The notes under the pieces are model-generated. The model did not search any database and was not told where the DNA came from. It saw only the letters and a program-made list of their open reading frames with translations. Shown in pieces: positions 8,588 to 18,949 of a DNA stretch of 64,000 bases. Source of the DNA: Methanobrevibacter sp. (GTDB lineage Archaea > Methanobacteriota > Methanobacteria > Methanobacteriales > Methanobacteriaceae); NCBI GenBank assembly GCA_017473945.1, contig JAFUIW010000116.1, forward strand, positions 1 through 64,000, given 5' to 3'. Position numbers and translations under genes: made by a program. Position 1 is the first letter of the stretch. Every line of letters begins with the position of its first letter.

Positions 8588-9343
8588 ATGTTGCTTGAAA
8601 TAGAAAATTTAGGAGTAGAAGTAGCTGGTAAAAGAGTTTTAAAAGATGTCAATCTCTCTATTGCTGAAGGCGAAACTCATGTTCTTTTAGGACCTAATGG
8701 TGCTAGTAAAAGTACTTTATTCTTAACTATTTTAGGTTTTCCGCAATATGAAGTAGTTCAAGGTTCTATTAAATTTAAAGGTCAGGATATTACTAAATTA
8801 ACTACTGCTGAAAGAGTTAAATTAGGTATCGGTGTAAGTTTTCAGACCCCTCCTTCAATTAGAGGAGTTTCTGTAAGGGATTTATTGAAGATTGAATCCC
8901 ATCAGGATATGGATGAAGAATTGAATCCTAGAATGCAAGAATTGGCTAAACAGCTCAAGTTCAGTGATGAATTTTTAGACCGGGATGTTAATTTAGGATT
9001 TTCAGGTGGGGAAGTAAAACGTTCTGAAATTTTACAATTATTGGCTCAAATGCCTGATTTTACAATGTTTGACGAACCGGATTCCGGTGTGGATATTGAA
9101 AATGTAGAATTATTGGCTTCTGAAATAGGTACCTTGCTTGATAAGGACAAACCACAAGGTTCAAGAAAAAGAAGCGGACTTTTAATTACTCACTTAGGTT
9201 ATATTTTAAACTTCGTAAGTGCAGACAAAGCACATGTTTTAATAGATGGAGTAATTTCTTGTTCCGGAAATCCTACTGAAATTTTAGAAGATATTAGAAA
9301 AAACGGTTTTAATGGATGTGTTGAGTGTGCGCAATGTTTATAG
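8588..9343 (+). CDS. sufC: Fe-S cluster assembly ATPase SufC
   Basis: This 251-aa ABC ATPase belongs to the SUF system that assembles Fe-S clusters on the SufBC(D) scaffold. The signature LGFSGGEVKRSEILQLL and Walker B TMFDEPDSGVDIENVE are typical of SufC. The P-loop reads GPNGASKST, with Ser where most ABC ATPases have Gly before the Lys. The C-terminus has an extra Cys-rich tail (CVECAQCL). The gene overlaps the next one by 32 bases, so the two are co-translated. Demand for Fe-S clusters is high next to the Mvh operon. Confidence 0.92.
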   Translation: MLLEIENLGVEVAGKRVLKDVNLSIAEGETHVLLGPNGASKSTLFLTILGFPQYEVVQGSIKFKGQDITKLTTAERVKLGIGVSFQTPPSIRGVSVRDLLKIESHQDMDEELNPRMQELAKQLKFSDEFLDRDVNLGFSGGEVKRSEILQLLAQMPDFTMFDEPDSGVDIENVELLASEIGTLLDKDKPQGSRKRSGLLITHLGYILNFVSADKAHVLIDGVISCSGNPTEILEDIRKNGFNGCVECAQCL

Positions 9344-10562
9344 TGATGCTGAAAGAGCAAAGGATAAAAAAGCAGCTTTAGGTGCTGACGTTACTATTGA
9401 AAATTTCACTGATGAAACTGTAAATGCTTTAGACATGATTGATGACTTAAAGGATTTGGACAAACAAACCCAAAAAGACCTTTTACATGTTGGTGTGGAT
9501 ACTGAAGAAAAAAACAGGTCAGGATCATTTTTACAAGTTGACCAAAGTAATATTTTTACCAACAATAGCATGTCTGATTCAATTGAAGTAATGAATATGG
9601 CTGTTGCAATGGATAAATATAGTTGGTTGGATGATTATCTTTGGAATGTTGTTAAACCCGACGCAGACAAATACACTGCAAAAACAGCTTTAAATGAACA
9701 GGAAAATGGAGTTTTAAGCGGATATTTTGTAAGGTCACTTCCGGGAACTAAAGAAGTAATGCCTGTACAGGCTTGTATGTTTATCAGTGATGAGGATATT
9801 ATGCAAACAGCACACAATGTAATTATTGCTGAAGAGAACTCTGAGTTACATTTAATTACTGGTTGTGCAACTGGTGATGATGTGGGTTCTGCTATGCACG
9901 TCGGTGTATCTGAAATGTATTTGAAGCCTGGTGCCAAAATCACTTTCACCATGGTTCACAATTGGGCGGAACAAGTTGAAGTACGCCCTAGAACAGGTGT
10001 TAAATTAATGGATAACTCTACTTACATTAACAATTATATTCTAACTAGTCCAGTTAGTACTATTCAGTCTTTCCCTACAGCATATTGTGATGGTAAAAAC
10101 TCAAGAGCTATTTTCCAAAGTATTCAAGGCGGTAAAAAAGATTCCATTATTGATGTTGGATCAAGAGTTTTATTAAATGCTGAGGGCGCTAGAGGAGAAG
10201 TTATTTCAAGAGCTGTGGCTCAGGATGAATCTAAAATCTATGCTAGAGGTCATTTGGCTGGAACAGTTCCTGATGTAAAAGGTCATTTGGAATGTCATGG
10301 ATTGGTATTGTCAGATGATAGTTTTATCTATGCAGTTCCTGAACTTGAAGCTAGTTCTGCAAACCTTGAAATGTCTCACGAAGCGGCTGTCGGTAAAATT
10401 TCCGAAGATGAAATCAATTACTTAACTTCCAGAGGAATTTCTGAAGAAGATGCAGAATCCATGATTGTTAGAGGATTTTTAAACATGGACATTACTGGTC
10501 TTCCTGATGAATTAGCTCAACAAACTCAAAACATGATTGATATGAGTCTTGATGGAATGTAA
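9312..10562 (+). CDS. sufB: Fe-S cluster assembly scaffold SufB/SufD
   Basis: This 416-aa protein is the SufB/SufD-type beta-helix scaffold paired with SufC; archaea often have a single such protein. The C-terminal half carries the typical GHLAGTVPDVKGHLECHGLV and SHEAAVGKISEDEINYL stretches, which include family-conserved Cys and His residues. The longest reading starts at ATG 9312; a TTG at 9321 would give MSVR, closer to the usual start, so the N-terminus is uncertain. The stop codon lies inside a terminator hairpin. Confidence 0.9.
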   Translation: MDVLSVRNVYSDAERAKDKKAALGADVTIENFTDETVNALDMIDDLKDLDKQTQKDLLHVGVDTEEKNRSGSFLQVDQSNIFTNNSMSDSIEVMNMAVAMDKYSWLDDYLWNVVKPDADKYTAKTALNEQENGVLSGYFVRSLPGTKEVMPVQACMFISDEDIMQTAHNVIIAEENSELHLITGCATGDDVGSAMHVGVSEMYLKPGAKITFTMVHNWAEQVEVRPRTGVKLMDNSTYINNYILTSPVSTIQSFPTAYCDGKNSRAIFQSIQGGKKDSIIDVGSRVLLNAEGARGEVISRAVAQDESKIYARGHLAGTVPDVKGHLECHGLVLSDDSFIYAVPELEASSANLEMSHEAAVGKISEDEINYLTSRGISEEDAESMIVRGFLNMDITGLPDELAQQTQNMIDMSLDGM

Positions 10563-10586
10563 TTCCATCTAATTTTTCTTTTTTTC
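10551..10586 (+). terminator. Terminator of the suf operon
   Basis: GATGGAAT (10551-10558) pairs with ATTCCATC (10562-10569), spanning the sufB stop codon, and a T-rich tract follows (TTTTTCTTTTTTTC). Confidence 0.7.
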
Positions 10587-10667
10587 TTATTTAATTTGAT
10601 ATAACTTATTTTTTACTAATCTTGTTTTATAGTATATAAACTTTTTGGCTTTAATTTCTAAGTAACC

Positions 10668-10676
10668 TTTATATTA
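10668..10676 (+). promoter_or_regulatory. Probable TATA box of the mvh operon
   Basis: TTTATATTA preceded by AGTAACC is a strong TATA/BRE-like element. Initiation about 25 bases downstream would fall near 10700, giving an mvhD leader of about 180 nt. The remaining gap to mvhD holds only the inverted repeat at 10701-10736 and A/T-rich sequence. Confidence 0.55.
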
Positions 10677-10700
10677 ATTATTAATGAAATATATTAATCA

Positions 10701-10736
10701 GTACATAATGTATTGCTGAGCTAGCTCATTACGTAC
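10701..10736 (+). promoter_or_regulatory. Inverted repeat at the predicted mvh transcript start
   Basis: GTACATAATG (10701-10710) and CATTACGTAC (10727-10736) are inverted repeats with nine of ten positions paired, and between them lies the perfect palindrome GAGCTAGCTC (10718-10727). The block begins about where transcription should start, so it could be an operator or the 5' hairpin of the leader RNA. No known motif is recognised. Confidence 0.6.
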
Positions 10737-10879
10737 GGAAATTGTGATTTTAAGGCACACCTAAAAAGGTTTTGTCTTAAAAAAGATTTTAAAATTTTTT
10801 AAAAAACTTTAAAATTTGAATTTGAAGGACGTAAGTTTTTCTAAATTCGTAAAAAATATTATAGAGGAGGAGAAACTCT

Positions 10880-11305
10880 ATGGCTGATGATGTAAAAATT
10901 GTAATGTTTTGTTGCAACTGGTGTTCCTATGGGGGAGCAGACACAGCTGGTACTGCAAGGATGCAATACCCACCGAATATTAGAGTTATTCGTGTAATGT
11001 GTTCAGGAAGAATTGACCCACAATTTGTTTTGAAAGCATTCCAAGAAGGTGCTGATGGGGTATTTGTAGCTGGATGTCACATGGGTGACTGCCACTATGA
11101 TGCTGGTAACTACAAATTAGATCGTAGAATGAGATTAATTTATAAATTAGTTGATGATATGGGAATTGGAAAAGAAAGAGTTCACCACGATTGGATTTCC
11201 GCATCCGAAGGTGAAAAATTCTCTCAAGCTGTTAAAATGATGGTTAACAGAATCAAAGAATTAGGTCCAGCTCCATTAAAACAACAATTAGATGCTGAAA
11301 GATAG
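10880..11305 (+). CDS. mvhD: F420-non-reducing hydrogenase iron-sulfur subunit D
   Basis: MvhD (141 aa) is a [2Fe-2S] protein that links the Mvh hydrogenase to heterodisulfide reductase HdrA for electron bifurcation from H2. Conserved cysteines are seen in [13 protein letters not shown] at the N-terminus and in [15 protein letters not shown] near residue 75. A strong GAGGAGGAG site precedes the ATG. It is first in mvhDGAB. Confidence 0.96.
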   Translation: MADDVKIVMFCCNWCSYGGADTAGTARMQYPPNIRVIRVMCSGRIDPQFVLKAFQEGADGVFVAGCHMGDCHYDAGNYKLDRRMRLIYKLVDDMGIGKERVHHDWISASEGEKFSQAVKMMVNRIKELGPAPLKQQLDAER

Positions 11306-11321
11306 ATTGGAGGAATTTAAT

Positions 11322-12248
<927 letters not shown>

Positions 12249-12249
12249 A

Positions 12250-13677
12250 ATGGTTAAACTTACTATGGAGCCTGTCACTCGTATTGAAGGACACGCTAAA
12301 ATTACAGTACATCTCGATGATGCTGGAAATGTTGAAGAAACAAGATTACACGTTATGGAATTCAGAGGATTCGAAAAATTCTTACAAGGTCGTCCTGTAG
12401 AAGAATTAGCAAGAATCGTACCTAGGATTTGTGGTATTTGTGATGTACAACACCACTTAGCAGCTGCTAAAGCAGTTGACCAAATTTTCGGATTTGACGA
12501 TTACGAAATTTTACCTGCTGCATACAGAATGAGAGAAATCATGAACTGGGGTTCATACATGCACTCCCACGCTCTCCACTTCTACTTCTTAGCTGCACCA
12601 GATTTAATTATTCCAAACGGAACCAGAAAAACAAGAAATGTTTTCCAAGTAATTAAAGACATGCCTGAAGTAGCACTTCAAGCTATTAACATCAGAAGAA
12701 ACGGTTTAGAAATTGTTAGAAAAATCGGTGGTCGTCCTATTCACCCTACTTCTTCCACTCCTGGTGGTATTTCTACCGAATTAGATGCTGATACTCAAAA
12801 AGATTTACTTGAAAGAGCTAAAACTAACGTAGAATTAGCACAAGCTACTCTCGATTTAGCTATTCCTATCTTTGAAGAAAACATTGACTTAATTTCCTCA
12901 TTAGGTAACTTCGGTGACACTAGACACTGTGGTATCGTAAAACCTGACGGAACTTGGGATGTATATAACGGTAACGTTAGATTCAGAGACAAAGATGGTA
13001 GTGACTTATTCGAATACAGAAACGAAGAGTACACTGACATTGTTGCAGAACACGTAAAACCTTACTCTTGGTTAAAATTCCCTTACATTAAAGAAATGGG
13101 ATACCCAGAAGGTATTTACAGAGTTGCACCATTATCCAGGATTAATGTTTGTGATCAAATGCCTAAAGAAGCACCTCTTGCTCAAGAAGCTCTTAAAGCT
13201 TTCCGTGATGCATTTGGATACGCTCAAGCACCATTATTATTCAACTATGCTAGACTCATTGAATTGTTAGCATCCGCTGAATGTGCTGCAGCAGCTTTAG
13301 AAGAAGATTTATCTGGTCAAAAATTCCCAGATGAATTAGAAAGAACTGAAGGTAAAGGTGTAGGTATTGTAGAAGCTCCTCGTGGTACTTTAATCCACCA
13401 CTATGAATCTGATGAAAATGGTTTAACCAATTATGCAAACATTGTAGTTGCTACAATCCAAAACAACCCTGCTATGGAAATGGGTATTCACCAAGTTGCT
13501 AAAGATTACATCAAACCTGGTGTAGAAGTAGATGACAAAATTTTCAACTTAATGGAAATGGTTATCAGAGCTTACGACCCATGTTTATCTTGTGCTACCC
13601 ACTCAATGGATAGTCAAATGAGATTAGCTGAAGTTAATATTGTAGACAGTGAAGGAAACCTCATTAAAAGATTCTAA
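12250..13677 (+). CDS. mvhA: F420-non-reducing hydrogenase large subunit
   Basis: MvhA (475 aa) holds the [NiFe] active site. The N-terminal ligand motif is [11 protein letters not shown] (residues 58-68) and the C-terminal one is DPCLSCATH. About 24 residues follow that His and are expected to be cleaved by a maturation protease after nickel insertion. The C-terminal ligand motif is encoded in the same gene with Cys codons, so this is the undivided form, not the selenocysteine MvhU type. AAAGGAGGAGAATAAA precedes the ATG. Confidence 0.97.
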   Translation: MVKLTMEPVTRIEGHAKITVHLDDAGNVEETRLHVMEFRGFEKFLQGRPVEELARIVPRICGICDVQHHLAAAKAVDQIFGFDDYEILPAAYRMREIMNWGSYMHSHALHFYFLAAPDLIIPNGTRKTRNVFQVIKDMPEVALQAINIRRNGLEIVRKIGGRPIHPTSSTPGGISTELDADTQKDLLERAKTNVELAQATLDLAIPIFEENIDLISSLGNFGDTRHCGIVKPDGTWDVYNGNVRFRDKDGSDLFEYRNEEYTDIVAEHVKPYSWLKFPYIKEMGYPEGIYRVAPLSRINVCDQMPKEAPLAQEALKAFRDAFGYAQAPLLFNYARLIELLASAECAAAALEEDLSGQKFPDELERTEGKGVGIVEAPRGTLIHHYESDENGLTNYANIVVATIQNNPAMEMGIHQVAKDYIKPGVEVDDKIFNLMEMVIRAYDPCLSCATHSMDSQMRLAEVNIVDSEGNLIKRF

Positions 13678-13697
13678 ATTTAAGGGGGTTTTTATAA

Positions 13698-14933
13698 ATG
13701 ATTGTATTTAATGAAGATGGCTGTATAAAATGTGGTGCTTGTGAAGGTACTTGCCCTACATCAGCTATTGAAGTAACACCTAACGCTATTATTCACTGTG
13801 ACACTTGTGGTGACGAACCTAAATGTGCAGATGCTTGTCCTAACGGTGCATTAAAAGTTGAAGATTACGAAATCGCTGAAGGAATTGTCCAAAAAAGATT
13901 AGTATTCAACTCAGTATTCTGTGATTCATGTGGTAAATGTGAAGAAGTTTGTCCACAAGAAACTATTAAAGTCACTGGTGCTAAATTAAAAGAAGTTGAA
14001 GGATTCTGTGTAATGTGTCAAAAATGTGTTGACATTTGTCCTGTAGATGTAATTGGAGTTCCGGGTGTTAAAGAACCTGCTGAATATGAGTTAGATCTCA
14101 AAGGTAAAGGTCCTGTTTACATCGATGGTTGTGTTGGATGTGGAACTTGTGTAGAACCTTGTCCAGTAAGTGCAATCACTCTTGAAGAAGTGGGAAGTCC
14201 TGTTACTGTAAATGACGATTGTATCAGATGTGGTTTATGTTCACAAACTTGTCCTTGGAATGCAATATTCATTGCTGAAAAGATACCAGTTAAACGTGAA
14301 AAAGAAATCAAATCATTTACTTTCGATTCAGCAAAATGTATTGGATGTAACACTTGTGTAGAAGCATGTCCTGGAGACTTTATTTCAGCAAACAGTGCCA
14401 GCTTAACAGTAGCTATTCCTAGTGTTTGTGCTGCATGTGGTTTATGTGTAAAACTTTGTCCTGTTGATGCTTTAGATATTGAAGTAGAATGGGGTGAAGG
14501 TGCTCCTGTAGACGCAGAAGGTATCGGAAGAGACGCAGAAAAATGTGACTTCATTGGTGCATGTGCTAACAAATGCCCTACTGAAGCTATCCGTGTAATT
14601 ACCAAAACAGGTATGTTATGCCCAGCTTTAGAAGAAACTGATTCAGAACCATCTTTCACAAGTTGTATTAGATGTGGAGCTTGTGCTTCAGTATGTTCTA
14701 ACGATGCATTGAAAGTAGAACAATATGAAGTAACCATTGATGGCGAACCTGTCTTTAGAGACAGAATCACATTCAACCCATCTAAATGTGATCAATGTGG
14801 TGACTGTATCGAAGCATGTCCATATGACATGATTCACAAAACAGACAATCCTAAATTACCAATTGCAGGATTCTGTACTTTATGTGGTCAATGTCTTGAA
14901 GCATGTCCAGAAGACGCATTATGTTATAAATAG
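13698..14933 (+). CDS. mvhB: Polyferredoxin MvhB
   Basis: MvhB (411 aa) is a chain of ferredoxin domains encoded with the Mvh hydrogenase. Twelve Cys-rich cluster motifs can be counted, consistent with six tandem 2[4Fe-4S] domains. The second has an insertion (CDTCGDEPKCADACP), the ninth reads CDFIGACANKCP with Ile in place of the second Cys, and the tenth ends in CS instead of CP. An AAGGGGG site precedes the ATG. The gene closes the operon at a palindromic terminator. Its exact physiological role is unsettled in the literature. Confidence 0.96.
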   Translation: MIVFNEDGCIKCGACEGTCPTSAIEVTPNAIIHCDTCGDEPKCADACPNGALKVEDYEIAEGIVQKRLVFNSVFCDSCGKCEEVCPQETIKVTGAKLKEVEGFCVMCQKCVDICPVDVIGVPGVKEPAEYELDLKGKGPVYIDGCVGCGTCVEPCPVSAITLEEVGSPVTVNDDCIRCGLCSQTCPWNAIFIAEKIPVKREKEIKSFTFDSAKCIGCNTCVEACPGDFISANSASLTVAIPSVCAACGLCVKLCPVDALDIEVEWGEGAPVDAEGIGRDAEKCDFIGACANKCPTEAIRVITKTGMLCPALEETDSEPSFTSCIRCGACASVCSNDALKVEQYEVTIDGEPVFRDRITFNPSKCDQCGDCIEACPYDMIHKTDNPKLPIAGFCTLCGQCLEACPEDALCYK

Positions 14934-14950
14934 GTGTGATATCACACCTT
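14933..14950 (+). terminator. Terminator of the mvh operon
   Basis: The perfect palindrome GGTGTGATATCACACC (14933-14948) begins in the mvhB stop codon and is followed by TTTATTTTTCTTTTTTT. It may also serve the convergent pyrC gene. Confidence 0.75.
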
Positions 14951-14976
14951 TATTTTTCTTTTTTTAAAAAAATTAG

Positions 14977-16233
14977 TTATATTTTATTCATTACTACTTT
15001 TCCATTGACAATTGTCATTATTGGCATTCCAATATAACTCCAACCATCAAATGGAGAGTATTCTGCTTTTGTTTTGAATTCTTCAATGTTGAATTTCCCC
15101 TCTCGTTTTAAATCTATCACTGTAAAATCAGCATCTTTTCCAATAGCTATTTTGCCTTTATTTTCCATACCATAAACTTTTGCAGCATTTTCACTGAATA
15201 TCTTCGGAATTATTTTCAAATCTATGTTTCCTCTGTTAACTTCAGTCAGGATAAGTGGAACAACAGTTTCCAAATTTGGAATTCCTGGTGAAGAGTTCCA
15301 TACTCCTTTTGTTTTATCTTCCAATGTGTGTGGGGCATGGTCTGTTCCAATGATTGAAGTTTCATCTAAATTTGTTATAGATATACTGTCTTTTTTCTCC
15401 CTAAGAGGAGGGTTAGTTTTTACAAATGTGCCATATACATCATAAGCAGAATTGTCTAATAATAAATGATGTGGTGTAAATTCCCAGCTTACCTGTTGTG
15501 TTTTGCTGGCATCTTTTGCAAGACTTAATGATTTGGAGGAACTTAAATGGCAGATATGCAATCTTAAATTGTTTTCACCTGCGAGTTTTATTGCCTGTTT
15601 TACGGATTCATCTTCTGACTTTGCGGGGCGGGCATAACTGTAGTCTATAGGTTTATTTTCTTCTTTTTCTTTTAATTTATCGGTTTCATTTTTTACTATT
15701 GATTGTTTTTCGCAATGAACTGCAACAAGCCCATTATAATCTGTTTTTTGTTTCAGTTTTCCTAGATTAGTGAATATTTCTTCTAAAGATTCATCACTTT
15801 CCAAGTCCATAAACACTTTAAATGATATTGGATTTATTGTAATCATTTTTTCCATTTCTTCAAGGTTATTGTGACCTGCCTGAAGTTCAAAGTTCACAAC
15901 TGATTTTTTCTGGGCAATTTCTATCTTTTCTTTAAGTGCATTGTAGGTATTTGTCTTGGGTAATGTATTTGGCATATCTATAACTGTTGTAAAACCACCG
16001 TTTGCAGCTGCCAAACTTCCTGTTTTGAAATCTTCTTTTTGAGTAAGTCCTGGATCTCTAAAATGGATGTGGGGATCAATAAATCCTGGCATTATGTAAT
16101 TATTGGCAATGTCAATGATTTCATCACCATCAAGAGGACTTTTTGAAATGTCGCATATTTTTCCATCTTCAACTTTAATGTTGTATTCTCCAATTTGGTC
16201 TACAAGTTTACAATTTTTTATTACTAAATCCAT
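14977..16233 (-). CDS. pyrC: Dihydroorotase
   Basis: This 418-aa amidohydrolase catalyses cyclisation of carbamoyl aspartate to dihydroorotate in pyrimidine synthesis. The metal-binding motif DPHIHFRDPGLTQKEDF (residues 53-69) and the later GTDHAPH motif define the dihydroorotase branch rather than hydantoinases. It stands alone on the minus strand, convergent with mvhB and divergent from the next gene. Confidence 0.93.
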   Translation of the reverse strand: MDLVIKNCKLVDQIGEYNIKVEDGKICDISKSPLDGDEIIDIANNYIMPGFIDPHIHFRDPGLTQKEDFKTGSLAAANGGFTTVIDMPNTLPKTNTYNALKEKIEIAQKKSVVNFELQAGHNNLEEMEKMITINPISFKVFMDLESDESLEEIFTNLGKLKQKTDYNGLVAVHCEKQSIVKNETDKLKEKEENKPIDYSYARPAKSEDESVKQAIKLAGENNLRLHICHLSSSKSLSLAKDASKTQQVSWEFTPHHLLLDNSAYDVYGTFVKTNPPLREKKDSISITNLDETSIIGTDHAPHTLEDKTKGVWNSSPGIPNLETVVPLILTEVNRGNIDLKIIPKIFSENAAKVYGMENKGKIAIGKDADFTVIDLKREGKFNIEEFKTKAEYSPFDGWSYIGMPIMTIVNGKVVMNKI

Positions 16234-16324
16234 TATTATTCCCCATTGATTTTTTTTAGTTAATTATTATTTTATTTTTTTTAAAACATAAGTTTTTTTT
16301 AATTTAAGAGCCATATTTATTCTT

Positions 16325-17413
16325 ATGTCCCAAGTTTCAAACATTCTTAATCGTGATAAGGAATTATTTTTCAATGATTTATATGAAAATTCTAAAATTT
16401 CCAGCAATGATAAAGACATCAATTTAGTCGCAGATTTCACGGAGTATAATCCTTTACATAATGGTCATTTTCATTGCATGAAAACTGCAAAACATATCTT
16501 TCCTTCATCATTATTTGTAGCTATTGTGCCGGGTCTATTTGAGAGAAGTGGTCGAGGTATACCATATATATTACCAAGGGAAGTTAGGGCAGAAATTGCA
16601 ATTTCTGTCGGTGCAGATATTGTAGTCGAGGGACCGCCTATGGGAATAATGGGTTCCGGTCAATATTCGTTATGTCTTTGTAAGATGTTCAATGCTCTCA
16701 ATACTGATTACATTCCCCGTGGATATAAATCGGTTGAAGGAATGGATGAAATTTTAAAAAGGATAAATTTAGGTCATCACGTAGCTCCTAAACCCTATAG
16801 GATTGTAGATAAAACAACAGGTGAAATTCTTTTAAAAGGGAAATTGGAAGAGGATAATTATGTCATAACTTCCTTTTCAAATTCTTTAAGCAAAATCGGT
16901 TTTGACTTTAAAGACAAATTCATTTTTGTAGAGCGCATCGGTGGTGTTAGCGGCACATTGATTCGTGAAAGTATAATGAACAATAATTTTGATGATGTGC
17001 TGGATATGATGCCTTCAAAAACTATTGAAGTGCTGAAGCGTGAAATAAGTAGCGATTCCATTATTTATGGAATTCGGGATGTTGAGACAATTTTGGATAC
17101 TGCAAATAATTATGCTTTTGAGGAGTTGGCGGAACTTAATTTATTCAATGACAAGTTGGCTAAAAATATAATAGATAATAGACCCTTCAACAGTATTGAT
17201 GAACTGGAAAATGCTATTCTTCATGGCTTTTCTTCTCATTTTCGCCAAAGGGTATTGAGCATTTTGGAAAATCCTGTTCCTAAAAAAATAGTTTCACAGT
17301 ATATTGACAATTACCCTTCTGTAATCAGAATTTTAGGATATAAAAATGAGGAATGTCTAGAAAAATTTAAAAAAAAGGTAAATAATGAAAATATTTCATT
17401 ATTTAGGAGTTAA
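16325..17413 (+). CDS. HIGH-motif nucleotidyltransferase with helix-hairpin-helix-like C-terminus
   Basis: The N-terminal part (residues 38-200) is a nucleotidyltransferase of the HIGH superfamily: NPLHNGHFHCMKTAKHIFP has the signature, and ERIGGVSGTLIRESI supplies the second nucleotide-binding motif. The arrangement resembles TmcAL (tRNA cytidine acetate ligase) and related archaeal proteins; the substrate cannot be fixed from sequence. The C-terminal 90 residues (YAFEELAELNLFNDKLAKNI onwards) look like a helical hairpin nucleic-acid-binding region. It ends 15 bases inside the convergent neighbour. Confidence 0.6.
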   Translation: MSQVSNILNRDKELFFNDLYENSKISSNDKDINLVADFTEYNPLHNGHFHCMKTAKHIFPSSLFVAIVPGLFERSGRGIPYILPREVRAEIAISVGADIVVEGPPMGIMGSGQYSLCLCKMFNALNTDYIPRGYKSVEGMDEILKRINLGHHVAPKPYRIVDKTTGEILLKGKLEEDNYVITSFSNSLSKIGFDFKDKFIFVERIGGVSGTLIRESIMNNNFDDVLDMMPSKTIEVLKREISSDSIIYGIRDVETILDTANNYAFEELAELNLFNDKLAKNIIDNRPFNSIDELENAILHGFSSHFRQRVLSILENPVPKKIVSQYIDNYPSVIRILGYKNEECLEKFKKKVNNENISLFRS

Positions 17414-18412
17414 AACTGCATTAACTACATTTTGTGGATTTTTAAGTGCAAATACTGCATCCATGAATGTTGGGTAACTTGCATTTAATACAAACAAGTA
17501 TACTATGTAGTATATTACAATTAAAATTACGATAATCAAAATAATTGTTAATAAAATATCTACAACGCCCATTGGTTCTTTTTCGTCTTTGTAGTTAATG
17601 TTATGAATTCCATTATCTTGTTGTTGATTTGGATTCATTTTAAGATTTTGTTCTCTTGCAATTTCAGCTCTGATTCTTGCTTCCATTTCTTCAGGAGTTT
17701 CAACTCTAGGTTCTGGTTGTCTAGGAGGCTCTTGAACTGGTCTAGGAGCATATTCTTTTCTTGTTAAAGAACCGTATTGAGCTTCATCTTTAGCTAACTG
17801 TTCTCCTAAAGGAACTTCATTTTCATCAAAGTATAAGTCATCCAGGTATTTTTCATATTTATCTTCAAGATTTTGTCTTGCGCTGGTTTTTGGTGGTTGA
17901 TAATCATGATCAGGATAAATATATTCTGGTTCTTCAGCAACTGGTTGTTGTTGAATTACTTCTTGAGAGTGGTAATCAGGTTGTACGGTTTCAGGTTGTT
18001 CTTGATAAATGCTTTCCCCTTCACTTAAATAAGATGACTCTAATCCTCCAGAATATTCAATTGTGTCTTTAATATTGTATGGTGAGTCATTACTAATTGC
18101 CTTATGCTCTTGGGGTTCATCTGCGGCATATGGTATTTCATATTCTTCCTGTGGCTGGTATATGCTTTCTTCCTGTGGTTGATACATGTTTTCTTCTTGA
18201 GCATATACAGGTTCTTGAGGTACTGGCTGTGGTTCTGGTTGAGGTTCAGGTTGTGGTTGGGAATTGTCTAAACTGAGCCCAACAATTTTTTCTAAACAGT
18301 CTTTACAGTAAATTTTTCCAGCTATTTCTAATCCGCATTCTTTACATATTGATTTTCCACATATAGCACATACATCTGTACCTTCTCTTTCAGGATGATA
18401 ATGACATTGCAT
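17399..18412 (-). CDS. B-box-like zinc-binding membrane protein with Pro/Gln-rich linker
   Basis: The 337-aa protein begins with a B-box-like zinc motif (CHYHPEREGTDVCAICGKSI and CKECGLEIAGKIYCKDC, residues 3-39). Then comes a long low-complexity stretch with PEPQ repeats and two copies of a YQPQEE-type repeat. Near residue 290 there is a membrane helix rich in Ile and Val, leaving a short C-terminal tail. Such zinc-finger membrane proteins are frequent in methanogens and of unknown function. It overlaps the end of the convergent nucleotidyltransferase gene by 15 bases. Confidence 0.7.
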   Translation of the reverse strand: MQCHYHPEREGTDVCAICGKSICKECGLEIAGKIYCKDCLEKIVGLSLDNSQPQPEPQPEPQPVPQEPVYAQEENMYQPQEESIYQPQEEYEIPYAADEPQEHKAISNDSPYNIKDTIEYSGGLESSYLSEGESIYQEQPETVQPDYHSQEVIQQQPVAEEPEYIYPDHDYQPPKTSARQNLEDKYEKYLDDLYFDENEVPLGEQLAKDEAQYGSLTRKEYAPRPVQEPPRQPEPRVETPEEMEARIRAEIAREQNLKMNPNQQQDNGIHNINYKDEKEPMGVVDILLTIILIIVILIVIYYIVYLFVLNASYPTFMDAVFALKNPQNVVNAVLTPK

Positions 18413-18479
18413 AAATTACACTCTCTCGAATAAATTTTATTAATGTTTATATTTATCATTTTTATTTATATAAAACTTT

Positions 18480-18713
18480 TCATGATTCATTGGTGTTGTA
18501 GATAATCTTTTCGCAAACAATTTCTGAAGCGATTAAATCATCAACTGTGGCTAAAAAACTTCCTAAACTTTCACTATTTACTTCATATTCAATAGTATCA
18601 TCATTTATTGTGCTTGTTACATAATTTTCATTGTCTACTTCTAATGAATTATATATTAATGACGCATCATTGGTTGTTTTATAGTTTAATGTTAATATTC
18701 CTTTTATTTTCAT
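18480..18713 (-). CDS. pcc1: KEOPS complex subunit Pcc1
   Basis: The 77-aa protein fits the Pcc1 family, the small dimerising subunit of KEOPS, which makes the t6A modification of tRNAs reading ANN codons. Typical features are the N-terminal strand with alternating hydrophobics, and the stretch EYEVNSESLGSFLATVDDLI corresponding to the family's LxSLRAT-type helix. It is encoded just upstream of, and divergent from, rpl10e. Assignment rests on short-sequence similarity recalled without a search. Confidence 0.7.
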   Translation of the reverse strand: MKIKGILTLNYKTTNDASLIYNSLEVDNENYVTSTINDDTIEYEVNSESLGSFLATVDDLIASEIVCEKIIYNTNES

Positions 18714-18949
18714 TTTTTCACATTTTTATTAATAATATATATTTAGTATATTTGTTCCATAAATAAATATTTTTTATTATATTATATGAAAATATGGTAA
18801 CCTTTATTAATGACTTAATTAATATATTTAAGTATTCTATATATTACGATATATGATTTTTATATAGCTATTATTGGAATCTAATATTATATAGCTATTT
18901 TCTAATTAAACATGTTTATTCATGTTATTTTTATTTCGGAGGAATAATA

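Noticed and set aside
10563-10879. tRNA or small gene in the gap before mvhD
   Set aside because: No cloverleaf, T-loop or CCA-type end and no ORF with a ribosome-binding site were found; only promoter and repeat structure is visible.
14117-14776. 219-aa minus-strand open frame opposite mvhB
   Set aside because: It is antisense to the Cys-rich repeats of the polyferredoxin gene and looks like a coding shadow.
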